Origin: Conchiformibius sp.
GTDB taxonomy: Bacteria; Pseudomonadota; Gammaproteobacteria; Burkholderiales; Neisseriaceae
DNA: 64,000 bases
NCBI GenBank assembly: GCA_029984035.1
Contig: JASBYJ010000006.1
Span: 1-64,000 of the forward strand
Direction: 5' to 3'
The translations under genes were made by a program, and so were the position numbers. Of this stretch, positions 1 through 9,236 are shown piece after piece (the first letter of the stretch is position 1; every line of letters begins with the position of its first letter). Under the pieces are notes generated by a model that saw only the letters and a program-made list of their open reading frames with translations, was not told the origin of the DNA and did no database searches.

Positions 1-1105
1 TGAAGGTTGAAGGCAACACCACCTTGCAGAACACCACCGTTGCAGGCAGCCTGAAAGCCGAGGGAGACGTAACCCTGGGCGGCAACGGCAAAACCGTCAG
101 CATAGCCAACGGCACAACCGTGAATATGGGCGGCAACGCCATCACCAATGTCGGCAAAGGCACAAACTCCACCGATGCCGCCAATATGCAGAACGTACAA
201 GAAGCCATCAGCAACGTAACTGACGCAGGTCTGACATTTGTCGGCAACAATGGCGCAATCAAAGTTAAGCGCAAATTAGGCCAAGAGCTGCAAATTATCG
301 GCCAAGGCACTGCAACAGACGACCAATACAGCGCAAGCAACATCAAAACCGTAGGCAATGCAAACGGCAGCATCGAAATCCGTCTGGCCAACGCCCCCGT
401 TTTCAGCGGCACCGTAACCGCAGGCAATCTGACTACGGGCGGCAATCTGACCGTAGGCGGCAGCAGCAATCTCAAAGACACCGTGATTGACGGCAACGCC
501 ACCGTAGGCGGAGAGGGCAAGACCTTCAAGGTAAAAGAGAACACCACTGTCGACATGGGCGGCAACAAGATTACCAATGTCGGTTCAGGCAGCATTGCCG
601 AGAACAGCACCGATGCGGTGAACGGCGGCGATGTCAGCAAAGCCATTACCGATGCGACAAAAGCCCTGACCGATGGCGGATTGAACTTCAAAGGCAACCA
701 AGGCGAGACCGTATTGGTACCTTTGGGACAAACGCTGAACATCATCGGCGATGCCGCCAATGCCAATCAGCCCGACTTCAGCTCTAAAAACCTGAGAACC
801 AAAACCGAAAACGGCTCCGTAGTCATCGAGATGTCCGATAAACCTACGTTCAGCGAAGTTACGACAGGCAATCTGACCGTAACGGGCGATACCAAGCTGA
901 ACACTTTGACGACCAAGGGAGACGTCAAGGTAGGCGGCAACCAGACCGTAACAGGCAACCAGACCGTTAACGGCGACAACGAAGTGAAAGGCAACCAGAC
1001 CGTTCGCAAAGATTTGATTGTGGACGGCAACACCACCTTGAAGAAAGACCTGAAGGTTGAAGGCAACACCACCTTGCAGAACACCACCGTTGCAGGCAGC
1101 CTGAA
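1..1105 (+). repeat. Internal direct repeat in the adhesin gene (1-55 identical to 1051-1105)
   Basis: Bases 1-55 are identical to 1051-1105, a spacing of 1050 bp (350 codons), and then the two copies diverge. This is a supra-module duplication of the stalk on top of the shorter protein repeats, so longer or shorter alleles could arise by in-frame recombination. How far the identity runs leftward cannot be seen. Confidence 0.85.
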
Positions 1106-3050
1106 TGTCGCAGGCGCAACTCAGTTGGCGAATACAACGATTAGCGGTCCGTTAACTGTTAACAACACCGCAACTTTCGGCGGACAAGGACACAGCTTTA
1201 ACATCCTTGGCGGAACTTCAATCGACATGGGCGGCAACAAAATTACCAATGTCGGTTCAGGCAGCATTGCCAAAGATAGTAAAGATGCCGTTAACGGCGG
1301 CGATGTTCACAAAGCTCTGCAAGATGCGGCTAAACTGTTGACAGAAAAAGGTTTGATTTTTGTCGGCAATAACGGCAAGCTGGAAGTAAACCGTAAGTTG
1401 GGCGAGATAATGCAAATAGTCGGTAAGGGAACCAAATCAGATGCCGAATACAGCTCGAAAAATGTGAAAACCGTAGGTTCTGAGAAAGGCGGTATCGAAA
1501 TACGCTTTGATGAAAATCCCGAGTTCAAATCGGTTACAACCAGCGGAAACATCACAGTGGGCGGCGACAGCATTGTTAAAGGCAATCAAACCGTTCATCA
1601 GAATTTGACTGTGAAAGGCAATGCCGATATCACGGGTGATACGACTATCGGCGGAAACCAAACCGTTGCAGGCAACAGCACGGTTTCAGGCAGCCAAACG
1701 GTTGAGAAGGACTTGACCGTAAACGGTAAGACCAAGCTGAAGAACACCGATGTGAATGGCGATTTGACCGTAACGGGCAATACGACTATCGGCGGTTCGG
1801 GTAAAACCTTTGAAATCGTTAAAGGTACGACCGTTGATATGGGCGGCAACGTGATTGGCAATGTCGGCAAAGGCACAAAAGATACCGATGCCGCCAATAT
1901 GGCCAACTTGAAAGAAGCAATCAAGGAGGCAGTTGGAAATGTTACCGATAAGGGCTTGAGTTTTGTCGCGGATAACAGTGATGTTACCGTTAAGCGCAAA
2001 TTAGGCGAAACTCTGGCGATTAACGGAGGCAACGGTACGGGAGCATTCAGTACTGACAATGTGAAAACCGTTGGCAATGCAACCGCCGGCAGCATCGAAA
2101 TCCAAATCGCAGATAATCCGAATTTTGCCGGTTTGACTACCACAGGTGATGTTACTGTCGGCGGCAACCAAACTGTAAACGGCGATTTGACTTCTAAGGG
2201 TAATGTTACCTTGGGCGGCAACGGCAAGACCATCAGCTTTGTCAAAGGTTCGACCGTTGATATGGGCGGCAATGTTATTACCAATGTCGCTGCGGGTACA
2301 AACGCAACCGATGCTGCCAATATCCAATATGTTAAAGATACCGTGAAAGACGCAACGAAATCTTTAACTGAAGCAGGTTTGGTATTCACAGGTAATGAAG
2401 GCGTGAAAGTCAAACGCAAGTTGGGCGAAGCGATTCAGATTGTCGGCGGCGGAACCGGCGGTAAAAATGAATACAGCGCAAGCAATGTGAAGACTTTTGC
2501 CACTCAAGACGGTGGTGTCGAAATCCGTATTGCGGATGCACCGAAATTCAACGGTACGGTAACGGCAGGCAACTTGAAAACTCCGGGTAATTTGACTGTG
2601 GAAGGAAAAACCGAGTTGCGTGATACCGCTATCGCCGGCAATCTGATTGCGGGCGGAGATGGCCACTACTTTGAAGTGAAACCGGGCACTACCGTAAATA
2701 TGGGCGGTAACAGAGTTACTAATGTTGCCGCGCCTGAAAAAGGTACGGATGCTGCAAACCGCAATTATGTGGACAGTCAGCTGAAAGCTGTCGGTCAGGA
2801 AGTGTATAAACTCGACCGCGACTTGAGAGCCGGTATTGCGGGGGCAAATGCGATGGCATTCCTGCAGCGTCCGAATGAAGCGGGTAAGAGCATGGTGTCG
2901 GCTGCCGTTGGCGGCTATAGGGGCGAAAGTGCTTTTGCAGTCGGCTATTCGGCCAATTCGGATGGCAATGATTTCTCTGTGAAAATCGGCGTAGGCATCA
3001 ATAGCCGCAATGATTTGAATTACGGCGGCAGCATAGGCTATCAATGGTAG
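3..3050 (+). CDS. Trimeric autotransporter adhesin (YadA/Hia type), C-terminal part; 5' end outside the window
   Basis: The reading frame is open from the first bases, so the start lies upstream. What remains (about 1015 residues) is a passenger of repeated stalk and neck-like units: each has a GG.GK.F/V strand, a V(D/N)MGGN.I.NVG neck-like motif followed by TDA.N, then a KRKLGE..QI.G block. Linkers are rich in GN.TV and GDLTV steps. The last 80 or so residues, starting near TDAANRNYVDSQL, form the coiled coil and four-strand beta-barrel anchor, ending in a terminal aromatic (GYQW) as outer-membrane proteins usually do. Such proteins form homotrimers that export their own passenger and mediate adhesion. 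There is no head domain here to suggest a ligand. A hairpin terminator follows at 3078-3105. Family call is secure; binding specificity cannot be given. Confidence 0.93.
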   Translation, partial: KVEGNTTLQNTTVAGSLKAEGDVTLGGNGKTVSIANGTTVNMGGNAITNVGKGTNSTDAANMQNVQEAISNVTDAGLTFVGNNGAIKVKRKLGQELQIIGQGTATDDQYSASNIKTVGNANGSIEIRLANAPVFSGTVTAGNLTTGGNLTVGGSSNLKDTVIDGNATVGGEGKTFKVKENTTVDMGGNKITNVGSGSIAENSTDAVNGGDVSKAITDATKALTDGGLNFKGNQGETVLVPLGQTLNIIGDAANANQPDFSSKNLRTKTENGSVVIEMSDKPTFSEVTTGNLTVTGDTKLNTLTTKGDVKVGGNQTVTGNQTVNGDNEVKGNQTVRKDLIVDGNTTLKKDLKVEGNTTLQNTTVAGSLNVAGATQLANTTISGPLTVNNTATFGGQGHSFNILGGTSIDMGGNKITNVGSGSIAKDSKDAVNGGDVHKALQDAAKLLTEKGLIFVGNNGKLEVNRKLGEIMQIVGKGTKSDAEYSSKNVKTVGSEKGGIEIRFDENPEFKSVTTSGNITVGGDSIVKGNQTVHQNLTVKGNADITGDTTIGGNQTVAGNSTVSGSQTVEKDLTVNGKTKLKNTDVNGDLTVTGNTTIGGSGKTFEIVKGTTVDMGGNVIGNVGKGTKDTDAANMANLKEAIKEAVGNVTDKGLSFVADNSDVTVKRKLGETLAINGGNGTGAFSTDNVKTVGNATAGSIEIQIADNPNFAGLTTTGDVTVGGNQTVNGDLTSKGNVTLGGNGKTISFVKGSTVDMGGNVITNVAAGTNATDAANIQYVKDTVKDATKSLTEAGLVFTGNEGVKVKRKLGEAIQIVGGGTGGKNEYSASNVKTFATQDGGVEIRIADAPKFNGTVTAGNLKTPGNLTVEGKTELRDTAIAGNLIAGGDGHYFEVKPGTTVNMGGNRVTNVAAPEKGTDAANRNYVDSQLKAVGQEVYKLDRDLRAGIAGANAMAFLQRPNEAGKSMVSAAVGGYRGESAFAVGYSANSDGNDFSVKIGVGINSRNDLNYGGSIGYQW

Positions 3051-3077
3051 TCAGATAACGGTTAACGGCCGGCACAC

Positions 3078-3108
3078 AATCCCCATTGCTTAAGCGGTGG
3101 GGATTTTT
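3078..3108 (+). terminator. Intrinsic terminator of the adhesin gene
   Basis: An 8-bp perfect stem (AATCCCCA, 3078-3085, with TGGGGATT, 3098-3105) with a 12-nt loop ends in a run of five T. It lies 27 bp after the adhesin stop codon. Unlike most terminators in this window it does not use the DNA uptake sequence. Confidence 0.8.
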
Positions 3109-3660
3109 ATTGCCGATTGTTTTGCAGCGGTACATGTATTGATTGGCCCTGTTTTCAGATGAGATGGATGCTGCAATGTAATTTAATAAAAATAAAATAT
3201 CCTTCAATAGCTTGTTTCAAATTTCCATTGAAAGGGAATGTTTTCACACAATCTGTTCGTAGTCATATCAATCAAATCCTGCAGCACAGCCTATTTATAT
3301 TGTGCAGATTATCGCTCGAGAGTTTTTATGAATGCTTCAGGCAGCCTGATATCGGCAAACCTTTATATTGCTTGGAATGGATCGGATTAATTTTTCAGGC
3401 TGCCTGAAAAATAAACGGCCAGGTTTTGAAGATAATTGCCCGAGTATCGGGCGGCTGCCGCCGCAACAATATGCCGTTTGCGTTGGGCGGACGGAATGGA
3501 TACGGTGGCTTGTTTGGCGGACGGCTATATGTCAGATGATTGGGATAATTATGTTTTCTATGAGTTGGTTATCGATGTCGGTAAGCTGTCTGTTGCACTA
3601 TAAATCAATATGGTGCAATGTGTTATAATCGTCCGTTTTCTTTGTATCCCTAGACTTCTC
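3109..3660. other. Intergenic stretch, adhesin to typA: two DNA uptake sequences and possible gene remnant
   Basis: No convincing intact gene is visible. There are uptake sequences at 3336-3347 (reverse orientation) and 3397-3408 (forward). Bases 3445-3603 look like decayed coding sequence: a glycine-rich frame runs into a stop at about 3535, and another frame starting at 3529 reads [20 protein letters not shown] and ends at 3603. I cannot assign it to a family. The typA promoter lies at the right end. Confidence 0.5.
3624..3629 (+). promoter_or_regulatory. Probable typA promoter (extended -10)
   Basis: TGTTATAAT carries a perfect -10 hexamer (3624-3629) with the TG extension at 3621-3622. 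Transcription would begin near 3636, upstream of the ATG at 3661 but downstream of the possible start at 3610. This supports 3661 as the typA start. Confidence 0.65.
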
Positions 3661-5469
3661 ATGAAAAATATCCGCAACATCGCCATTATCGCCCACGTCG
3701 ACCATGGCAAAACCACGCTGGTGGACCAGCTTTTGCGCCAATCCGGTACGTTCCGCGCCAACCAGCAGGTGGACGAGCGCGTGATGGACAGCAACGATTT
3801 GGAAAAAGAACGCGGCATCACCATTCTCGCCAAAAACACCGCCATCGAATACGAAGGCTGCCACATCAACATCGTCGATACGCCCGGACACGCCGACTTC
3901 GGCGGCGAAGTGGAACGCGTATTGGGCATGGTTGATTGCGTGGTGCTGCTGGTGGACGCGCAGGAAGGCCCGATGCCGCAAACCCGTTTCGTTACCAAAA
4001 AAGCCTTGGCATTGGGCTTGAAACCCATTGTGGTGATTAACAAAATTGACAAACCGTCCGCCCGCCCGTCTTGGGTGGTCGACCAAACCTTTGAACTGTT
4101 TGACAAACTGGGCGCAACGGACGAACAACTGGATTTCCCCATCGTGTACGCATCGGGCTTAAGCGGCTTTGCCAAGCTGGACGAAAACGACGACAGCAGC
4201 GACATGCGTCCCCTGTTTGAAACCATCTTGAGTCACACCCCGCCGCCTTCCGGCAGCGCGGACGAAACCCTGCAACTGCAAATTTCCCAACTGGACTACG
4301 ACAACTACACCGGACGTTTGGGCATCGGACGCATTCTGAACGGACGCATCAAGCCCGGACAAGTCGTTGCCGTGATGAACCACGAACAACAAGTCGCACA
4401 AGGGCGCATCAACCAGCTTTTGGGCTTCAAAGGCTTGGAGCGCGTGCCTTTGGAGCAGGCGGAAGCGGGCGACATCGTGATTATTTCCGGCATTGACGAC
4501 ATCGGCATCGGCGTAACCGTTTCCGAAAAAGACAATCCCAAAGGCTTGCCCATGCTCAGCGTGGACGAACCCACTTTGACCATGGATTTTATGGTCAATA
4601 CTTCGCCCTTGGCAGGCACGGAAGGCAAATTCGTAACTTCCCGCCAAATCCGCGACCGTTTGCAAAAAGAATTGCTGACCAACGTCGCCCTGCGCGTGGA
4701 AGACACGGACGATGCGGACGTATTCCGCGTATCGGGGCGCGGCGAACTGCATTTGACCATTCTGCTGGAAAACATGCGCCGCGAAGGTTACGAATTGGCG
4801 GTGGGCAAGCCCCGCGTGGTGTACCGCGACATTGACGGGCAAAAATGCGAACCCTATGAAAACCTTACCGTGGACGTGGAAGACAGCGTGCAAGGCGCGG
4901 TGATGGAAGAATTGGGGCGCAGACGCGGCGAACTCACCAATATGGAAAGCGACGGCAACGGGCGCACCCGTTTGGAATACCACATTCCCGCGCGCGGGCT
5001 GATTGGTTTTCAAGGCGAATTTTTAACTATGACGCGCGGCACGGGCTTGATGAGCCATGTGTTTGACGACTACGCGCCCGTCAAACCCGATATGCCCGGA
5101 CGGCACAACGGCGTGCTGGTGTCGCAGGAACAGGGCGAAGCGGTGGCGTATGCCTTGTGGAATTTGGAAGACCGTGGGCGCATGTTCGTGTCGCCGGGCG
5201 ACAAGCTCTACGAAGGCATGATTATCGGCATTCACAGCCGCGACAACGATTTGGTGGTCAATCCGCTTAAAGGCAAAAAACTCACCAACGTCCGCGCAAG
5301 CGGCACGGACGAAGCCGTGCGCCTGACCACGCCGATTAAGCTGACGCTGGAAAGTGCGGTGGAGTTTATCGATGATGACGAACTGGTGGAAATTACGCCG
5401 AAGTCCATCCGTTTGCGTAAGCGTTATTTGACCGAAAACGAACGGCGCAAGCATTTTAAAAAGGATTGA
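3661..5469 (+). CDS. typA: GTP-binding ribosome-associated translational GTPase TypA/BipA
   Basis: TypA/BipA is an EF-G-like GTPase that binds the ribosome and acts in ribosome assembly and stress or low-temperature adaptation. The protein has 602 residues, normal for the family. The G1 loop AHVDHGKT lies at residues 11-18, followed by the ERGIT switch I motif, DTPGHADF (G3) and NKID (G4); then come the EF-Tu-like domain II and the C-terminal domain with the [11 protein letters not shown] signature. The start at 3661 is chosen because the family begins [16 protein letters not shown]; an in-frame ATG at 3610 would put the -10 box inside the gene. GC content looks higher than in the neighbours. 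The sequence is very close to what I know of neisserial TypA. Confidence 0.97.
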   Translation: MKNIRNIAIIAHVDHGKTTLVDQLLRQSGTFRANQQVDERVMDSNDLEKERGITILAKNTAIEYEGCHINIVDTPGHADFGGEVERVLGMVDCVVLLVDAQEGPMPQTRFVTKKALALGLKPIVVINKIDKPSARPSWVVDQTFELFDKLGATDEQLDFPIVYASGLSGFAKLDENDDSSDMRPLFETILSHTPPPSGSADETLQLQISQLDYDNYTGRLGIGRILNGRIKPGQVVAVMNHEQQVAQGRINQLLGFKGLERVPLEQAEAGDIVIISGIDDIGIGVTVSEKDNPKGLPMLSVDEPTLTMDFMVNTSPLAGTEGKFVTSRQIRDRLQKELLTNVALRVEDTDDADVFRVSGRGELHLTILLENMRREGYELAVGKPRVVYRDIDGQKCEPYENLTVDVEDSVQGAVMEELGRRRGELTNMESDGNGRTRLEYHIPARGLIGFQGEFLTMTRGTGLMSHVFDDYAPVKPDMPGRHNGVLVSQEQGEAVAYALWNLEDRGRMFVSPGDKLYEGMIIGIHSRDNDLVVNPLKGKKLTNVRASGTDEAVRLTTPIKLTLESAVEFIDDDELVEITPKSIRLRKRYLTENERRKHFKKD

Positions 5470-5482
5470 TTTTAAAAACGGC

Positions 5483-5515
5483 GCGGGCTGCCTGAAATTT
5501 TTTCAGGCAGCCCGC
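5483..5515 (+). terminator. DUS inverted-pair terminator of typA
   Basis: A perfect 15-bp stem (5483-5497 with 5501-5515) is formed by AGGCTGCCTGAA-type sequences in inverted orientation with a GC clamp on the outside and a 3-nt loop. It lies 13 bp after the typA stop. Confidence 0.85.
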
Positions 5516-5527
5516 TTTGATAAAAAA

Positions 5528-5654
5528 CACCCTCCCCCGTTTACGGGGGAGAGCAGGGGTGGGGGCAAAATGCCGCGTCTTCCAATCCGTTTTCTTGCAA
5601 AACCAACGCCGTTTCCCCTCACCCTGACCCTCCCCGCAAGCGTGGGAGGGAATA
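5528..5654. repeat. Small inverted-repeat (MITE-like) intergenic element
   Basis: The left arm (5528-5570) and right arm (5612-5654) are imperfect inverted copies of a sequence made of CCCTCCC, an inner small hairpin (CCCCCGTTTACGGGGG on the left), then AGGGGTGGGGG. No ORF lies inside. This looks like the short, mobile, palindromic repeats common between neisserial genes, but I do not recognise the exact family. Confidence 0.6.
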
Positions 5655-6360
5655 ACATTTGTGTAAGTGCGCCGTGCACACCGATTTTCCGCTCTATGCG
5701 GCAACGGTGCGCGGGATACCATACGAGCTGAAAATCATCCTCCGTACGGTCATTCCTGCACAGGCGGAAAGCCATCTCTGCTTGTCGGCAGGTACGTTTT
5801 GCCTATATTGGTTTGGTTGTTTACTCGGATTCCCACATTCGCAGGAATGATGGGGAGTTTTGATAAAGCGGCGTGGGTCGTCTGAAAAATTTTTTAGGCA
5901 GTTCGCTTTGATTAAAAAAACGTTTTCTCCTTTTTGAGGAAAGGTTGGGGGTAATACCAGGCGTTAAAATGATTTTTCTTGGATAAGGTGCGGTATGCAC
6001 GATTTTTTTGCTACACGGCTCAACGGTGTGGGAGAGATGCCCTGTAAGCTAAAAATTTGCAGTGCCACCGTTTCAGCACGCAGGCGGGAAGCCATTACTG
6101 CTTGTCGGCAGGGGTATTTTCCTTATGTTGGTTTGGTTTTCGCTTGGATTTCTGCATTTATATGGGAAAAATTTAAATATCAATGATTTTTTGACTGGAC
6201 TTTCGAAGAAATGGGTAACCTGATTTCAGATGAGTTATTCGTTTTGATGACAAAAGACGGAGAAACAGCAAATCAATGATTAGAAAATAAAATACTTGTT
6301 TCTTGTTTCGTTTTGAATTCTGTAATAGTTGGATTTTATTCATTTTGGTTCAAATTTTTT

Positions 6361-6387
6361 AGGTTGCCTGAAAAGTTCAAGCAGCCT
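6361..6387. terminator. Imperfect DUS-like inverted pair, possible terminator of the TolC-like gene
   Basis: AGGTTGCCTGAA at 6361-6372 faces TTCAAGCAGCCT at 6376-6387, a degenerate inverted pair with two mismatches or wobbles and a 3-nt loop. It lies 18 bp beyond the stop of the minus-strand gene at 6405. A T-run follows only on the plus strand, so its function is uncertain. Confidence 0.4.
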
Positions 6388-6404
6388 GATTTTTTACCTT
6401 ATGG

Positions 6405-7721
6405 CTATTGATTGAAATTTATATTTTCTAATCCCAAGCCGCTTTCTTTAATCAAGCGTAGATAAGCCATTAAAAATGCGTATTTCACTTCAGCCAATTT
6501 TTGCTCGGCCTGAGCCGTTTCTTGCCTTGCCTGTATCACTTCCAAACGATTACGCATGCCGTATTTTTGTCCTGTTTCCGTAGATTGAAGTTTGAGTTGG
6601 CTGCTTTTGAGTACGCGCTCTTGGGCAAGGATTTGATAGCGTGCGGAATTTCCTTCTGTGTATGCTTGACGAATAGCCAGTTTGATTTTCCGTTTTGTGG
6701 CAATCAGTTGGGTGTGGGCGATTTCATATTGCGCTTGTGTTTCACGGATCTTTCCGGATAATTCCCCACCTGTATAGAGAGGCATACTGAGTTGTATGCT
6801 GGTGGTTAATCCTTTACCGCGATGATGGCCGCTATTTTGGTAGGCGGAAGTATAACGATTGTCTTGATAACCCAATTGCAGCGATATGGTGGGCAATCTG
6901 CTGTGTTTTGCGGCATTCATCGCTTCTTCGGCACTTTTCGCTGCCAAACTTTGCATTTGGTATTCGTGATTGTGTTGTAATGCAATGTCTTGCCATGCTT
7001 CCAAACTGTGTTGCTGCAGTTTGGGTAAGTAGCGTTCGATTATGTTGTCTGTATCCATGCCGCTGATGTTTGTGCTGTTTAATCCGGTGTAATCGTTTAA
7101 CTGGTTTTCCAGAACCTGTTTTTCGGCAATGGCAGCGATTTCCTGAGCTAAGGCACGGTCATAACCTGCTTGGGCTTCGTGTATGTCCAATGCAGTTGCG
7201 GCACCGTGTTGGAACATTTCTTGAGCCTGTCTGATCTGTTGCGAGTAAGCCTGTTTTTCAGCGGCATATGCGGCAATGTTTTCCTTGCTTAACAGTAATC
7301 GGAAATACACTTCACTTACTCTTAATAATAATTCTTCTGTCGTACCGTGCAAGCGTTGTTCTGCACTTTCAGTGTTGTAGCGGCTTTGGCGGTATTGTGC
7401 CATTTTGCCGGCATCAAATACGGTTTGGTTTAATTGAACCGACCAGCCTTGTGTTTCACGGTTGGAAGATAACGAAAGCGGTTGCCTTTGGTAACTGGCA
7501 TGGGCTGAAACATGGGGCAGGAAAGCAGATTTTGCCTGCCGTTGCCTTTCGTTCATCACATTGTGTTCAAATTGGGCGATTTGATAATCGCTTGAATGCT
7601 GTTTGGCGGACCCCCATGCTTCTGGTAGGGTAAAAGCATGAGCGTAAGAACTGAACCATGCGGCATACAACAGCAACGGTAGTATTTTGGTTGCGGAAGA
7701 TAGGGTAAGCGTTTTTATCAT
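6405..7721 (-). CDS. TolC-like outer-membrane channel of the type I secretion system
   Basis: The 438-residue protein has a signal peptide (hydrophobic to about residue 28, AHA cleavage site at 27-29) and two repeats of the outer-membrane efflux (OEP) family: long helical segments rich in A, Q and E alternating with short beta stretches (residues about 75-85 and 275-300). It would form the trimeric pore through the outer membrane and the periplasmic tunnel. It follows the adaptor gene at 87 bp on the same strand, and an ABC exporter comes first, so it most likely works with these to export the RTX lipase encoded divergently at 14969-22741. Length is normal for TolC homologues. It is the third gene of the set. 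Confidence 0.88.
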   Translation of the reverse strand: MIKTLTLSSATKILPLLLYAAWFSSYAHAFTLPEAWGSAKQHSSDYQIAQFEHNVMNERQRQAKSAFLPHVSAHASYQRQPLSLSSNRETQGWSVQLNQTVFDAGKMAQYRQSRYNTESAEQRLHGTTEELLLRVSEVYFRLLLSKENIAAYAAEKQAYSQQIRQAQEMFQHGAATALDIHEAQAGYDRALAQEIAAIAEKQVLENQLNDYTGLNSTNISGMDTDNIIERYLPKLQQHSLEAWQDIALQHNHEYQMQSLAAKSAEEAMNAAKHSRLPTISLQLGYQDNRYTSAYQNSGHHRGKGLTTSIQLSMPLYTGGELSGKIRETQAQYEIAHTQLIATKRKIKLAIRQAYTEGNSARYQILAQERVLKSSQLKLQSTETGQKYGMRNRLEVIQARQETAQAEQKLAEVKYAFLMAYLRLIKESGLGLENINFNQ

Positions 7722-7808
7722 AAACGGATTCCAATCTGGGTATGCTCAATTTGGGTTCGGGACCGATATTTCCCAGCCCGAAATGATTCAGGCTGCATAT
7801 TGGCAGAA

Positions 7809-9236
7809 TTATCGTTCTCTAAAACTTTCATCTACTTTGGTTTGCAAAGGGCTCAATAAATAATCCAATACTCTGCGTTGACCGGTTTTGATTTCGGTAC
7901 TCACATTCATTCCTGCCGTCAAATTCACCGTTTTGCCGTCAATGTGCAAACTGCTTTTATCCAAGGATACAATAGCGGTATATACCAGACCCAATTGTTC
8001 GTGCGCCATTGCATCGTGGCTGATGCTTTTGACTTTGCCTGTGAGATAGCCGTAGCGGGTATAAGGGAAGCTCTCTATTTTAATCACCGCCTCTTGCCCC
8101 GCCTCAACGAAACCGATGTCTTTGTTTAATACCAATGCTTCCACTTCCATAGTTTCGTTTTCAGGAACGACTACCATGATTTTTTGGGCTGCCTGCACCA
8201 CGCCGCCAATGGTGTAAGTAGCTAACTCCTGCACCGTACCATCAACCGGAGATGCCAAAGTCATCAGTTGTCGGCGTTGTTTGGCTTTATCGGTTTGGCC
8301 GGAGTATTGCTCTATTTGTTCGGTGAGTTGGCGCAATGCATCCAGAGTATCGCGTTTGAGGCTTTGTGTATTTAAAGTACGGTTTTGCTGCGCTTGGGCG
8401 ATGGCTGCCTGAATCTGTTGGATTCGGCTGCGGATGCTGTCCAAATCGTTTTGATTGGCAACGGATTTGCTGCGTTGTTCTAAATAAGCGTGTTCGGAAA
8501 TGAACTCGTTTTGGCGCAATTGGGCATAATCGGCCGTTTTGCGTTGTTCGATTTTACCGATGGAAATCAGTTTTTGTTCTTGTGCACGAGCCGACCTAAG
8601 TTCGGCTTCGTGACCGCGCAGTACGGATTGCAGTTGCGCATCCTGTACTGCCCACGCCTGATATTGGTTTTGCGCCAACACTTGAGCTTCTTGAAATGCC
8701 GTATCGCCAATCTCCAAAGGTTGTGCGGTTTCCCGATCCAAATAAGGCAGCTGTTGTGTTTCTAATGCTTTCAACACGGCTTCGTAACGCATTTTGGATA
8801 ACCTGGCTGCCTGAAGCGCCTGTTCCGATTGAACTACATCGCTATCCGTTCCTACCGCTTCCAGTTCGACCAATATGTCTCCCTGTTCGACATATTGTCC
8901 GTCGCGCACATAAACAGCTTTGACAACTGCTGTTTCCAAAGGCTGAATGGTTTTACTGCGGCTGCCCGAAGATGTTTTGCCTTGCGCGGTGGCGACAATA
9001 TCAATCTGTCCGAACCATGCCCATAACAATGCCAGTAGCGCAAACAGCATAATCAGACGCGCCGCCCATTTTGGTACAGCAGAAACGGGCGTGTCGGTCA
9101 ATTCCAAATGGGCAGGTAAAAATGCCAATTCTTCACTGCTCCGATCCGGAGGGTCCAGTTGGTCGCGGATAGCCCAAACATTGCGCCAAACGGTTGCGTA
9201 ACGATCAAAGAAATCTTTGAGTGCTTGAAACCACAT
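7809..9236 (-). CDS. HlyD-family periplasmic adaptor (membrane fusion protein) of type I secretion
   Basis: The 475-residue protein starts with a cytoplasmic tail of about 57 residues, then a single membrane segment (about 58-76, WAARLIMLFALLALLWAWFG), a first lipoyl half motif (residues about 95-130), a long coiled coil rich in Q, A and E (about 140-320), the second lipoyl half and a beta-barrel domain ending in the KTGQRRVLDYLLSPL segment typical of HlyD proteins. It connects the inner-membrane ABC exporter to the TolC-like channel. It lies 226 bp after the exporter gene and 87 bp before the channel gene. The call is firm; the substrate is inferred from the neighbouring RTX gene. Confidence 0.93.
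   Translation of the reverse strand: MWFQALKDFFDRYATVWRNVWAIRDQLDPPDRSSEELAFLPAHLELTDTPVSAVPKWAARLIMLFALLALLWAWFGQIDIVATAQGKTSSGSRSKTIQPLETAVVKAVYVRDGQYVEQGDILVELEAVGTDSDVVQSEQALQAARLSKMRYEAVLKALETQQLPYLDRETAQPLEIGDTAFQEAQVLAQNQYQAWAVQDAQLQSVLRGHEAELRSARAQEQKLISIGKIEQRKTADYAQLRQNEFISEHAYLEQRSKSVANQNDLDSIRSRIQQIQAAIAQAQQNRTLNTQSLKRDTLDALRQLTEQIEQYSGQTDKAKQRRQLMTLASPVDGTVQELATYTIGGVVQAAQKIMVVVPENETMEVEALVLNKDIGFVEAGQEAVIKIESFPYTRYGYLTGKVKSISHDAMAHEQLGLVYTAIVSLDKSSLHIDGKTVNLTAGMNVSTEIKTGQRRVLDYLLSPLQTKVDESFRER

Larger units (their letters stand above)
5483..6166. repeat. Degenerate tandem duplication downstream of typA
   Basis: Block A (5483-5850) and block B (5871-6166) share the same order of sequence landmarks: a DUS-type inverted pair followed by cGCTTTGAT, a G-rich TGGGGG run, a TGCAC.CCGATTTT segment, AGGCGG.AAGCCAT.(T)CTGCTTGTCGGCAG, then TTGGTTTGGTT and GGATT. 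Block B lacks the right arm of the small inverted-repeat element and has many substitutions. A short sequence in block A (GTCATTCCTGCACAGGCGGA, near 5750) resembles the neisserial dRS3 repeat. No gene is visible between 5470 and 6404. Confidence 0.6.

Noticed and set aside
1598-2419. Long minus-strand open frame inside the adhesin gene (also 767-1087 and 2364-3044).
   Set aside because: They are antisense shadows of the repetitive GGN/TVT codons; the composition is low-complexity V/P/L and there is no ribosome site or family resemblance.
3117-3628. Two overlapping plus-strand ORFs between the adhesin and typA.
   Set aside because: They have no ribosome site, translate uptake sequences, and one runs into the typA promoter. 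Only a possible decayed remnant within them is mentioned.
3610-3660. N-terminal extension of typA from ATG 3610.
   Set aside because: The family starts at MKNIRN (3661) and the -10 box is at 3624-3629, within the extension.
5456-6186. Small ORFs in the region after typA.
   Set aside because: They lie in terminator and repeat sequence, are not conserved between the two duplicated blocks and have no ribosome sites.
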